The notes under the pieces were generated by a model. The model was not told where the DNA came from. It was given only the letters and a program-made list of their open reading frames with translations, and did no database searches. DNA of 64,000 bases from Larimichthys crocea. Lineage: Eukaryota; Chordata; Actinopteri; Sciaenidae. Positions 49,701-61,200 of the stretch are shown piece after piece (position 1 is the stretch's first letter; each line of letters begins with the position of its first letter). A program made the position numbers and the translations under genes. The stretch is from contig NC_040029.1 of assembly GCF_000972845.2 (NCBI RefSeq), positions 941,702 through 1,005,701 of the forward strand, given 5' to 3'.

Positions 49701-50681
49701 TGATCTTTCGGCGTGGGTACCTGATGGGGTGATCCTCTCCACACTGTTCTCCCACGTTTTATCATGATCAGGGAGTTTTTTCTAAGTGTGCAGTTGTCAT
49801 GAGCGAATACTGATCTGATTCTTTGTTTCTTTTCCTCTCTTGCGTCAAACTGCAAGAAAAAAAGTTATTTTACAGCTGATTTGATATCAGCAGAACCTCC
49901 ATAATAGCAACGACAGGGTTCATTCACAGTGTGTTCTGTTTCATTGAACTCATTCGATTTTTTCGGTGGAAGAACTGATAATCAGGTGACTCATTCAGTG
50001 TGTGCTCGCTGTGCTGCTAGCCTTCACGCTCTGATCTGATGGCATTCATTTCGCACTTGTTTGAAGTGTTACTGAAATGTTCTAGGGCAGACCTCATGAG
50101 AGTGCCTTTTTTAATAAAAGTGACTGTGCTCATTCAGACATGAGGCTGACCCGTTAAATTGCTGTTCACATTAACGTAACCAGGTGCATGTCTGACAGAG
50201 ACTTCCGCTAGACTATTAACTTGGTTCAAAAGTTGAAAATGTTTTACTTTATGCAGCAAAGAAAGATGAAATTCCACAGTGATTGCCAATGGTAAGACAT
50301 TACAAAGTGCTGCGTCGTGGGCAGAGAGTTTAGTGTTTACCTGCTGTGGATACATCTGTGTCTGTGGAGGAGGAGATCTTTAATGTAGTTTCTTTTGTTC
50401 GCTCTTGTCTCCAAGATTACAGAAACATACAAAAACGTTGACAGGTAGGCAATTTTCTCCCCCTTTCTCTCTTCACTGTCAACTACCAGGAGATGCAACA
50501 GGCCTCAATTAGTGTAAAACAGAGTGATGAGCTTCAGAAACAACTTTTGGTACACAGGACAAATTGCTCAATTAACCTTGCTCTCTGAATAAATTTAGAC
50601 AAAAACCAAAAAGAACGAGCCATAACAGTGTCACGTGGCGGCCTTAGTAACAGCAGCACTGTGTGTATGTGTGTGTCTAAC

Positions 50682-50876
50682 CTGCTGGGAGAAGCGCTGC
50701 TGGGTCTGGATTGGTAGTGCTCCTCTGTCGTCACCCGGCGGCGCTGGCTACGGCTGCCCGCGGCAGCGTCTCCACCTCCTTGATGGCTTCCATGGAAACG
50801 CTTTGGGGGAGCACTTGGAAGAGTGACGTCACGTACATGATGACACTCTTCTTGTCCGGGTGAGGCACAGCCACAT
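50682..50876 (-). pseudogene. dmd: dmd exon 8, copy A, frame broken
   Basis: This is the same exon as 61,652-61,848 but 195 nt instead of 197. One base is missing at 'ggattgg' (copy C 'ggatctgg') and one in 'cacccggcgg' (copy C 'cacccgggcgg'). The frame therefore fails after [10 protein letters not shown]. Splice sites are intact. Copy B has the identical two deletions. Confidence 0.88.
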
Positions 50877-51319
50877 CTGAAGGGCAGAGAGAGAGAAGGT
50901 GATTTTTAAATTCACGGATAAGCCTCTCGAGATCGAGACATTTATATTCACATAAACAATTCTCCCCAACCCCAACAACACATCCTGAAGAGACAAGGGA
51001 GAAGAGCAATAGAATCATACAGAGAGGGAAAAACTTTTAGACTGAAATAATGTTTATAAGTCTGTGTATAATATCTCTCTGGTTAAGTAAAAAAAAAAAA
51101 AGCATCTTAGACTTAGAGAAAGACGATGGCTTTACTAGTCACCATGTTACAATAAATAAGTACTTGGTGATGCTCAGGGTTAGTCAATCTGCACAGAGCA
51201 GCTCAAGCTGCAGGAAGCCCGCTGTGTTTTACAGTATCCCAGTGTGGAAAAACTCAACACTGACCCTAGATAGGGCTTTTCATGTGGTTTGTGGTTTCAC
51301 CTCACTATAGTCTCACCTT

Positions 51320-51589
51320 CACGTGCTTATGGCTGAGCTCTTTTAAAGAATTTTTAATCATAATCCAGTGATTCGTTTAATGTTTTAAATTGTTCAAATT
51401 TGCTATTTTAATGATTTTAAATGACATTCTGATGTTTTTAATTAAATTTCTTCTCTTTTTATTTTTTATTTCTATTGCTATTGCTTGTCTTAATGTCAAA
51501 TGTTTTTCCTTGCCTCTGTAAAGCACTATGAATTGCCTTGTGTACGAGTTGTGCTATACAAATAAACTTGCCTTGCCTTGCCTTGCCTT
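51320..51589 (+). mobile_element. Short retroelement insertion, polymorphic between exon 8 units
   Basis: This is a 270-bp insertion whose end reads 'gcctctgtaaagcactatga', 'gctatacaaataaacttgcc' and a CCTTG repeat tail. These are features of fish LINE/SINE 3' ends. The 6-bp motif CCTTCA borders it on both sides (51,316-51,321 and 51,586-51,591). It is present, inverted, in copy B (about 53,830-54,098) and absent from copy C, where 'tctcacctt' joins 'catgctggg' directly near 62,260-62,275. Confidence 0.82.
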
Positions 51590-52673
51590 CATGCTGGGAA
51601 GGAAGGTTGAAACGAGGGGTCTACAATCTGCCACTGCACTACTAGATGCCACTAAATCTTACACACTGGACCTTTAGAAGTCAATGTTTGTCTTGTCTTC
51701 ACTGAATATTTTTGCCTTTTGGACGTCTGCCCTGACAAAAATCTGACAAAAATTGACATGACTTCAGAAATTAACATTTTATGACATATTATACTGAATT
51801 ATTCAGAAATAATTGTCAGAATAATTAATGACAATATCATTGTTGCAGCCCCCGAAAACAAAATAGAGATCTCAGTTTAAGAAGTTATTAAAATGAGATG
51901 GAGCTTAAGATGAATATAAGGACGTGACAGCCACTTAAAAGCATCAATGTGCTGTAGGGTGACGCAGTGAGGCGTCCAGCTGCAAAAAAAAAAACATTTG
52001 AGTCATTTTTTCTTTGCGCTCATGAATAACTGTCAGCCCTGTTAAGGCTGCTTTTTATTTCCCGAAGCATCAGTGTGCGTCATCGCCTGCCTGCTCTGAA
52101 TCCCACAGCTAAATTAAGTCCGAGCAACTTTTCCAGCAGGTGCAGAAGAAACATAAGAGAGCGATGGTTTGAGGAAGGGTGGCCAAGAGCCCGTGGCCGG
52201 CCAGTCAGCCCAGGGCGGAACTAATAGACAGATCACAGTGGGGCTGAGACACTTACAGATAAATGAACACCATAAGAGGCTGAAACGCAGATAGAGAGAG
52301 GACAGGAGAGAGAGGGGGGAGCTGAGGGAAGAAAAAGAGACGGAGTGCTAATGAACTGATGGTTAACAGAGTGTGTGTGGAGTGAGGTCAGCTCATGACT
52401 GTAGGAATAATGAACAGGAGAAAGAAGGAAGGGACGGTAATGGAGGAAAAGAAACCAGAGAGATGGAGGGAGAAAAGTCGCCAAACAGAGATGAGTGTGT
52501 GCCAAGAAAGATGTGTGTGATAGATAGATAAAGCTGGAGTCATATTTTTGGGCCGTGGAATACTGATTTATCAGCATCGCAGAGAAATCTGAGGATGTTA
52601 TTTATTTGTCTGAGGAGACAAACAGCTCATAAATAAAGCCACCATCTGCAAGTGTGTGTCTAAGTGTGTACAC

Positions 52674-52755
52674 CCCCCCCCCCCCTCCCCCATCCCTCAC
52701 TTGATGTAGTCCACGTGGACTACACAAGTGAGGGATGGGGGGGGGGGGGTGTACA
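52674..52755. repeat. Palindrome centre with C-tract/G-tract
   Basis: A C-rich run is followed by 'catccctcacttgatgtagtccac', which then turns back on itself with only small differences into 'gtggactacacaagtgagggatg' and a G run. The central 20 bp TGTAGTCCACGTGGACTACA is a perfect palindrome centred at 52,714/52,715. Copy C has 'tgtagtccactctgtttccc' at this point with no C tract, so the turn-around is specific to copies A and B. Confidence 0.95.
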
Positions 52756-55700
52756 CACTTAGACACACACTTGCAGAGGTGGGCTTTATTTATGGGCTGT
52801 TTGTCTCCTCAGACAAATAATAACATCCTCAGATTTCTCTGCGATGCTGATAAATCAGTATTCCACGGCCCAAAAATATGACTCCAGCTTTATCTATCTA
52901 TCACACACATCTTTCTTGGCACACACTCATCTCTGTTTGGCGACTTTTCTCCCTCCATCTCTCTGGTTTTCTTTTCCTCCATTACCGTCCCTCTTCCTTC
53001 TTTCTCCTGTTCATTATTCCTACAGTCATGAGCTGACCTCACTCCAACACACTCTGTTAACCATCAGTTCATTAGCACTCCGTCTCTTTTTCTTCCCTCA
53101 GCTCCCCCCTCTCTCCCTGCCTCTCTCTATCTGCGTTTCAGCTCTTATGTGTGCATTTATCTGTAAGTGTCTCAGCCCCACTGTGATCTGTCTATTAGTT
53201 CCGCCCTGGGCTGACTGGCCGGCCACGGGCTCTTGGCCACCCTTCCTCAAACCATCGCTCTCTTATGTTTCTTCTGCACCTGCTGGAAAAGTTGCTCGGA
53301 CTTAATTTAGCTGTGGGATTCAGAGCAGGCAGGCGATGACGCACACTGATGCTTCGGGAATAAAAAGCAGCCTTAACAGGGCTGACAGTTATTCATGAGC
53401 GCAAAGAAAAAATGACTCAAATGTTTTTTTTTTTGCAGCTGGACGCCTCACTGCGTCACCCTACAGCACATTGATGCTTTTAAGTGGCTGTCACGTCCTT
53501 ATATTCATCTTAAGCTCCATCTCATTTTAATAACTCTTAAACTGAGATCTCTATTTTGTTTTCTGGGGGCTGCAACAATGATATTGTCATTAATTATTCT
53601 GACAATTATTTCTGAATAATTCAGTATAATATGTCATAAAATGTTAATTTCTGAAGTCATGTCAATTTTTGTCAGATTTTTTGTCAGGGCAGACGCCAAA
53701 AGGCAAAATATTCAGTGAAGACAAGACAAACATTGACTTCTAAAGGTCCAGTGTGTAAGATTTAGTGGCATCTAGTAGTGCAGTGGCAGATTGTAGACCC
53801 CTCGTTTCAACCTTTCCTTCCCAGCATGAGGCAAGGCAAGGCAAGGCAAGTTTATTTGTATAGCACAATCGTACACAAGGCAATTCATAGTGCTTTACAG
53901 AGGCAAGGAAAAACATTTGACATTAAGACAAGCAATAGCAATAGAAATAAAAAATAAAAAGAGAAGAAATTTAATTAAAAACATCAGAATGTCATTTAAA
54001 ATCATTAAAATAGCAAATTTGACAATTTAAAACATTAAACGAATCACTGGATTATGATTAAAAATTCTTTAAAAGAGCTCAGCCATAAGCACGTGAAGGT
54101 GAGACTAAGTGGGTGAAACCACAAACCACATGAAAAGCCCTATCTAGGGTCAGTGTTTAGTTTTTCCACCTGCGGATACTGTAAAACACAGCGGGCTTCC
54201 TGCCAGCTTGAGCTGCTCTGTGCAGATTGACTAACCCTGAGCATCACCAAGTACTTATTTATTGTAACATGGTGACTAGTAAAGCCATCGTCTTTCTCTA
54301 AGTCTAAGATGCTTTTTTTTTTTTTACTTAACCAGAGAGATATTATACACAGACTTATAAACATTATTTCAGTCTAAAAGTTTTTCCCTCTCTGTATGAT
54401 TCTATTGCTCTTCTCCCTTGTCTCTTCAGGATGTGTTGTTGGGGTTGGGGAGAATTGTTTATGTGAATATAAATGTCTCGATCTCGAGAGGCTTATCCGT
54501 GAATTTAAAAATCACCTTCTCTCTCTCTGCCCTTCAGATGTGGCTGTGCCTCACCCGGACAAGAAGAGTGTCATCATGTACGTGACGTCACTCTTCCAAG
54601 TGCTCCCCCAAAGCGTTTCCATGGAAGCCATCAAGGAGGTGGAGACGCTGCCGCGGGCAGCCGTAGCCAGCGCCGCCGGGTGACGACAGAGGAGCACTAC
54701 CAATCCAGACCCAGCAGCGCTTCTCCCAGCAGGTTAGACACACACATACACACAGTGCTGCTGTTACTAAGGCCGCCACGTGACACTGTTATGGGCTCGT
54801 TCTTTTTGGTTTTTGTCTAAATTTATTCAGAGAGCAAGGTTAATTGAGCAATTTGTCCTGTGTACCAAAAGTTGTTTCTGAAGCTCATCACTCTGTTTTA
54901 CACTAATTGAGGCCTGTTGCATCTCCTGGTAGTTGACAGTGAAGAGAGAAAGGGGGAGAAAATTGCCTACCTGTCAACGTTTTTGTATGTTTCTGTAATC
55001 TTGGAGACAAGAGCGAACAAAAGAAACTACATTAAAGATCTCCTCCTCCACAGACACAGATGTATCCACAGCAGGTAAACACTAAACTCTCTGCCCACGG
55101 ACGCAGCACTTTGTAATGTCTCTACCATTGGCAATCACTGTGGAATTTCATCTTTCTTTGCTGCATAAAGTAAAACATTTTCAACTTTTGAACCAAGTTA
55201 ATAGTCTAGCGGAAGTCTCTGTCAGACATGCACCTGGTTACGTTAATGTGAACAGCAATTTAACGGGTCAGCCTCATGTCTGAATGAGCACAGTCACTTT
55301 TATTAAACAAGGCACTCTCATGAGGTCTGCCCTAGTAACATTTCAGTAACACTTCAAACAAGTGCGAAATGAATGCCATCAGATCAGAGCGTGAAGGCTA
55401 GCAGCACAGCGAGCACACACTGAATGAGTCACCTGATTATCAGTTCTTCCACCGAAAAAATCGAATGAGTTCAATGAAACAGAACACACTGTGAATGAAC
55501 CCTGTCGTTGCTATTATGGAGGTTCTGCTGATATCAAATCAGCTGTAAAATAACTTTTTTTCTTGCAGTTTGACGCAAGAGAGGAAAAGAAACAAAGATC
55601 AGATCAGTATTCGCTCATGACAACGGCATCATTCTTAGAAAAAACTCCCGATCATGATAAAACTGGGAGAACAGTGTGTGAGAGGATTCACCCCATCAGG

Positions 55701-58019
55701 TACCCACGCCGAAAGATCACAACCCACACGAGAAAGACACTCCAGAACTTAGACCCACGCAGCAGTGAGTGCGCCCCTCTGGGGACCAGGTGCCAAAATG
55801 CTGCGAGCATGGGCGTCTTAAATCTAAAATGAATCCAGTACTATATGTGTATATCCTGATTTTTGGGAAGAAACCAAAGCTAATGAGCCCACATATTGTC
55901 ATACAGACAGCATGGCATCCTGTTACCATAGTAACATGCCAGCGCTGTCTGTGGTAACACGTTTGGATTGACCGCCTGGCAGACACATGGGAACTAGTTG
56001 ATGGTGACATCTTCCCTGCAGCCATTCTTGTCTTCGTGGTCTGTGTAATTTTACTGTTACCATGACGGCTTAGTGCTGTGATGGTAAGTAAGATGCCATA
56101 ATTTCTCCCATGAGCCTTTGCTCGCATGCATCGTGTCTGTGCTCAGCTGTGTACACTCGCTTGATCTTTGGAGCTACTTTTTTCACATTCACTGTTTTGT
56201 TGTTGAGGCAGCGCCCACACGAAATAATAATACTCAAAGTAGGCTCTGTGGTATTACATATTATACAACTAAAGGACTGCAGTTGTTTGTACGCTGCAAT
56301 CAAAATGAGTTTGCACTCCTTTGAAGCATCAGCCCCCCATCCCTTTGTCCTTAATCAAGAGCTAAGTGGGCTTTTCCATCAGGACCCTCTCTCCGTGTTT
56401 TCCTGCTTTCAAATGTCCGACAGTCGTCTTAAGTCAGCACTTAAGGGGCAACTCCTCCTCCTTCAGACATCGTATATGTGAGAATAATTGATAATGAAGG
56501 GTCATGTAACAGATCACTGATAGGGGACATCTGAGACCACATCTTTTCCTGTTCCAATGCAAAATCAAATTAAGGTGCCTACGAGCAGGCTCATAAAAGC
56601 GTGGTTAAAAAGATTAAGACGAGCACTGTTTGGATTCTACTTTTTAATGATAAATTGGATAATGAGCCATTTGATAGCATATTTTCTTCTCAGTGGTGCC
56701 GCAAACGGAGAGCAGGTTTCCTGGAGGACCCAGCAGCGAGCATATTATCACAACACTTAACACAAGGCATGAAACGAGGAGGAAACGCAGCAAATTTATG
56801 TCAAATATTATGATCACAGCTCAGAAAGCCTCAAAAAAAATATGACAAGACAATCATCTCACAGCTTCACTCCTCTTGAAATTGTATTAGACAGAAGATC
56901 ATTTCAGGTCAGCCTTATTTTGTGGGCATTATTTTTGTGTGGGCGTACTTTGGAAAATAAACAGTTTGTCTCGCCTTGAGCCAATTTATGAAAAGAGGAC
57001 AAAATGTAGCAGAACAATCAAATATGCATGTCAGGAAGCGGCCTCTAAAACGTGTTCCTTGGAGCTAATTCACCTACGTTGAATCTTTGCATGAACCAAG
57101 TGAAGACATTGAAAGGAAACATGGGAAAGAGAACGACAAATTCCGCTTGCTGTCAGTGAAAAACAACTTAATTCAGTCTGTTTGTCAAAGTATAGCAGCG
57201 AAGTGTTTTATCTAAATCTGTCTTTCTACTAAATATTGACACTGTTAGAAAAATCCGAAACAAGTGAGACTCTGGGGAACAGAATTACCCCCATTATACA
57301 CATGTTCGTTTATTTTTGGAAGACGGCAAATGAGACACAACACAGCGCTGCACAGACAGAGAACAGCTAAATGGATTTAAATTTTTGATCATTTTATTTT
57401 CAACGACCAAGTTTAATAACTAATTCTACAATTTGATATATTTGAATATGTGACTTGAAGCTTAACCACGTGAATAGTGAATTACACAAGGGTCAGGTAA
57501 ATTAGGGTAGTCATCTTTCAGCAAGACTAGTTAAGCTGCTTTTACTTTTTCTCCTCATAGTTGAATTAGCTCTTGCCTATCTATACAGGTTAATCCATTG
57601 AATTACTAAAATAATGGAATATCAAAATTGCTTTCCCCATTACATGAAATGGGTAGGAAAAAGCGCAGGTTTGCTTGCCAAGAGCTTGCATGCTCAAGAG
57701 GCTGTTTTCTTGGACATTCTACATTTAATATAATAATAAAAACTCATATGGTACAACAGATGTCAGGTCCTCATTGACAAAACTAATAACAAATACAGCC
57801 TTGCAACTGAATCTTTCTCAACAATAGGTTGTGTGTGTGTGGCTCACTTCATATACTTGAGAATATTGTTTATTCAATATGTATGTATTGAGCAGCCTTT
57901 AACATCATCATTTCTCAATATCGCAATGTGACAGAAGAGTCCGTGAGCAAGTTTGAGTTAGGGGTCAGAGTGAGTTCATGCTTTATGAGAGAGTACATCG
58001 ATTTACAGAAGCCAATGGG
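52715..58019. repeat. Exon 8 unit, copy B (inverted, right palindrome arm)
   Basis: This is the reverse complement of copy A from the centre to 'agccaatggga', about 5.3 kb per arm. It shares copy A's exon 8 deletions and its retroelement insertion, but differs at scattered positions (for example 55,600-55,830). Beyond 58,019 TA-rich sequence loosely mirrors the left flank of copy A before diverging. Confidence 0.93.
54538..54732 (+). pseudogene. dmd: dmd exon 8, copy B, inverted orientation
   Basis: This exon 8 copy lies on the plus strand, antisense to the rest of dmd, so it could not be spliced into the dmd transcript. It has the same 195-nt length and the same two single-base deletions as copy A. 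Its acceptor (CTTCAG) and donor (GTTAGA) are intact. Confidence 0.88.
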
Positions 58020-58245
58020 ATATATATATATATAATATATAGTGTAATAACAATAAATATATATAATACTGTACAGTTAGGTTTAAGCAAGATTACATAG
58101 CGTGTCTATACACAGGTTTGGCTGCACCGACCAGTATCTTGTGGTGGACTGACGTTACAGTTCACCAGCTTCTGTTATTCTGTTATGTGTATTTCGTGTA
58201 TACGTGATTGTTGGTATGTTGAGTTAGCCTCCGTGCCTCCACTCC
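58020..58245. other. TA-rich junction and 0.17 kb unique linker
   Basis: TA-rich sequence (58,020-58,070) is followed by about 170 bp (about 58,075-58,245) found nowhere else in the window. It joins inverted copy B to direct copy C. No gene or repeat is recognised. Confidence 0.7.
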
Positions 58246-61200
58246 ATTGGCTTCTGTAAATCGATGTACTCTCTCATAAAGCATGAACTCACTCTGACCC
58301 CTAACTCAAACTTGCTCACGGACTCTTCTGTCACATTGCGATATTGAGAAATGATGATTGTTAAAGTCTACTCAATACATACATATTGAATAAACAATAT
58401 TCTCAAGATATATGAAGTGAGCCACACACACAACATATTGTTGAGAAAGATTCAGTTGCAAGGCTGTATTTAGTTATTAGTTTTGTCAATGAGGACCTGA
58501 CATCTGTTGTACCATATGAGTTTTTATTATTATTATTACAAATGTAGAATGTCCAAGAAAACAGCCTCTCGAGCATGCAAGCTCTTGGCAAGCAACCCTG
58601 CACTTTTTCCTACCCATTTTTTGTAATGTGGAAAACAATTTTGATATTCCATTATTTTAGTAATTCAATGGATTAACCTGTATAGATGAGGCAAGAGCTA
58701 AATTCAACTATGATGGAGAAAGAAGGTAACAGCAGCTTAACTAGTTTTGCTGAAAGATGACTGCCCTAATTTACCTGAGCCTTGTGTAATTCACTATTCA
58801 CTAAGCTTCAAGTCACATATTCAAATATATCAAATTGTAGAATTAGTTATTAAACTTGGTCGTTGAAAATAAAATGATCAAAAATTTAAATCCATTTAGC
58901 TGTTCTCTGTCTGTGCAGCGCTGTGTTGTGTCTCATTTGCCGTCTTCCAAAAATAAACGTAACTATTGTGTCAGTAATGGGGGGTAATTCTGTTCCCCAG
59001 AGTCTCACTTGTTTCAGGATTTTTCTAAACAGTGTCAATATTTAGTAGAAAGACAGATTTAGATAAAACACTTCGCTGCTAATACTTTGACAAACAGACT
59101 GAATTAAGTTGTTTTTCACTGACAGCAAGAGGAATTATGTCGTTCTCTTTCCCATGTTTTCCCTTTTCACATGTCTTCACTTGGTTCATGCAAAGATTCA
59201 ACAGTAGGTGAATTAGCTCCAAGGAACACGTTTTAGAGGCCGCTTCCTGCACTGCATATATTTGATTGTTCTGCTACATTTTGTCCTCTATTTCATAAAT
59301 TGGCTCAAGGCAGAGACAAAACTGTTTATTTTCCAAAGTACGCCCACACAAAAATAATGCTCCACAAAATAAGGCTGACCTGAAATGATCTTCTGTCTAA
59401 TACAATTTCAAGAGGAGTGAAGCTGTGAGATGATTGTCTTGTCATATTTTTTTGAGGCTTTCTGAGCTGTGATCATAATATTTGACATAAATTTGCTGCG
59501 TTTCCTCCTCATTATCATGCCTTGTGATTAAAGTGGTTGTGATAATATGCTCGCTGCTGGGTCCTCCAGGAAACCTGCTCTCAGTTTGCGGCACCACTGA
59601 GAAGAAAATATGCTATCAAATGGCTCATTATCCAATTTATCATTAAAAAGTAGAATCCAAACAGTGCTCGTCTTAATCTTTTTAACCACGCTTTTATGAG
59701 CCTGCTCGTAGGCACCTTAATTTGATTTTGCATTGGAACAGGAAAAGATGTGGTCTCAGATGTCCCCTAATCAGTGATGCTGTTACATGACCCTTCATTA
59801 TCAAATTTATTCTCAATAATACAGATGTCTGAAGGAGGAGGAGTTGCCGCCTTACAGTGCTGACTTAAGACGACCTGTCGGACATTTGAAAGCAGGAAAT
59901 CACGGAGAGAGGGTCCTGATGGAAAAGCCCACTTAGCTCTTGATTAAGGACAAAGGGATGGGAGGGCTGATGCTTCAAAGGAGTGCAAACTCATTTTGAT
60001 TGCAGCGTACAAACAACTGCAGTCATTTAGTTGTATAATATGTAATACCACAGAGCCTACTTTGAGTATTATTATTTCGTGTGGGCGCTGCCTCAACAAC
60101 AAAACAGTGAAATGTGAAAAAAGTAGCTCCCAAAGATCAAGCGAGTGTACACAGCTGAGCACAGACACGATGCATGCAGAGCAAAGGCTCATGGGAGACA
60201 AATTATGGCATCTTAACTTACCATCACAGCACTAAGCCGTCATGGTAACAGTAAAATTACACAGACACGAAGACAAGAATGGCTGCAGGGAAGATGTCAC
60301 CATTCAACTAGTTCCCATGATGTCTGCCAGGCGGGTCAATCCAACACGTGTTACCACAGAAACAGCGCTGGCATGTTACTATGGTAACAGGATGCCATGC
60401 TTGTATGACAATATGTAGGGCTCATTAGCTTTGGTTTCTTCCCAAAAATCAGGATATACACATATACAGTACTGGATTCATAGGTTCGTTTTTGTCATTT
60501 AGATTTACAAAAAGAACGCCACTGCTCGCGCAGCATTTTGGCACCTGGTCCACAGAGGGAGCAGCATCACTGCTGCAGTGAGTTATAAAGTTCTGATAAA
60601 GAAAGATGTCTTCTCAGTGATGGGTTGTGAAATCTATTTCGAGCGTGAGGAATACCTGATGGAGGTTGAATCCTCTCACACATGTTCTCACCAGTTTTAT
60701 CATGAATCAGACAGAGAGTTATTATTCTAAGAATAGAATGACAAGTTGTCATGAGCGAATACTGATCTGATTCTTTGTTTCTTTTTCTCTCTTGCGTCAA
60801 ACTGCAAGAAAAAAAGTTATTTTACAGGCTGATTTGATATCAGCAGAACCTCCATAATAGCAACGACAGGGTTCATTCACAGTGTGTTCTGTTTCATTGA
60901 ACTCATTCGATTTTTTCGTGTGGAAGAACTGATAATCAGGTGACTCATTCAGTGTGTGTCTCGCTGCTGCTGCTAGCCTTCACGCTCTGATCTGATGGCA
61001 TTCATTTCGCACTTGTTTAAAGTGTTACTGAAATGTTACTAGGGCAGACCTCATGAGAGTGCCTTGTTTAATAAAAGTGACTGGGGCTCATTCAGACATG
61101 AGACTGACCCGTTAAATTGCTGTCACATTAACGTAACCAGGTGCATGTCTGACAGAGACTTCAGCTAGACTATTAACTTGGGTTCAAAAGTTGAAAATGT

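Larger units (their letters stand above)
47400..52714. repeat. Exon 8 unit, copy A (left palindrome arm)
   Basis: This 5.3 kb unit runs from 'ccattggcttctgtaaatcg' to the palindrome centre. It carries exon 8 in the expected minus orientation at 50,682-50,876 and a retroelement insertion at 51,320-51,589. It follows the duplicated block without a gap. The reverse complement of the entire unit follows immediately. Confidence 0.93.

Noticed and set aside
49600..49800. Separate gene or CpG island in the GC-richer patch of copy A
   Set aside because: The enrichment is short and disappears in copy C. No promoter or open frame is conserved.
49667..49855. Possible extra exon (FDAREEKKQ after a TTCTTGCAG acceptor) in the exon 8 units
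   Set aside because: The acceptor-like motif is present in all three copies, but the downstream frame is not shared among copies. No dystrophin sequence corresponds, and it lies in intron 8, where mammals have no exon.
52844..53305. 153-codon open frame in unit copy B (mirrored near 52,233-52,577 and 63,092-63,388)
   Set aside because: It is pyrimidine-rich simple sequence, and its frame differs among the three copies through indels, as expected for non-coding DNA.
54396..54683. Independent plus-strand gene with a calponin-homology-like peptide
   Set aside because: It is the inverted duplicate of dmd exon 8 with the same two deletions as copy A, not a separate locus.
47400..58019. Genuine mobile element or viral inverted repeat
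   Set aside because: The arms consist of ordinary dmd intron plus exon 8, with no transposase, integrase or terminal motifs. A snap-back chimera explains it better.
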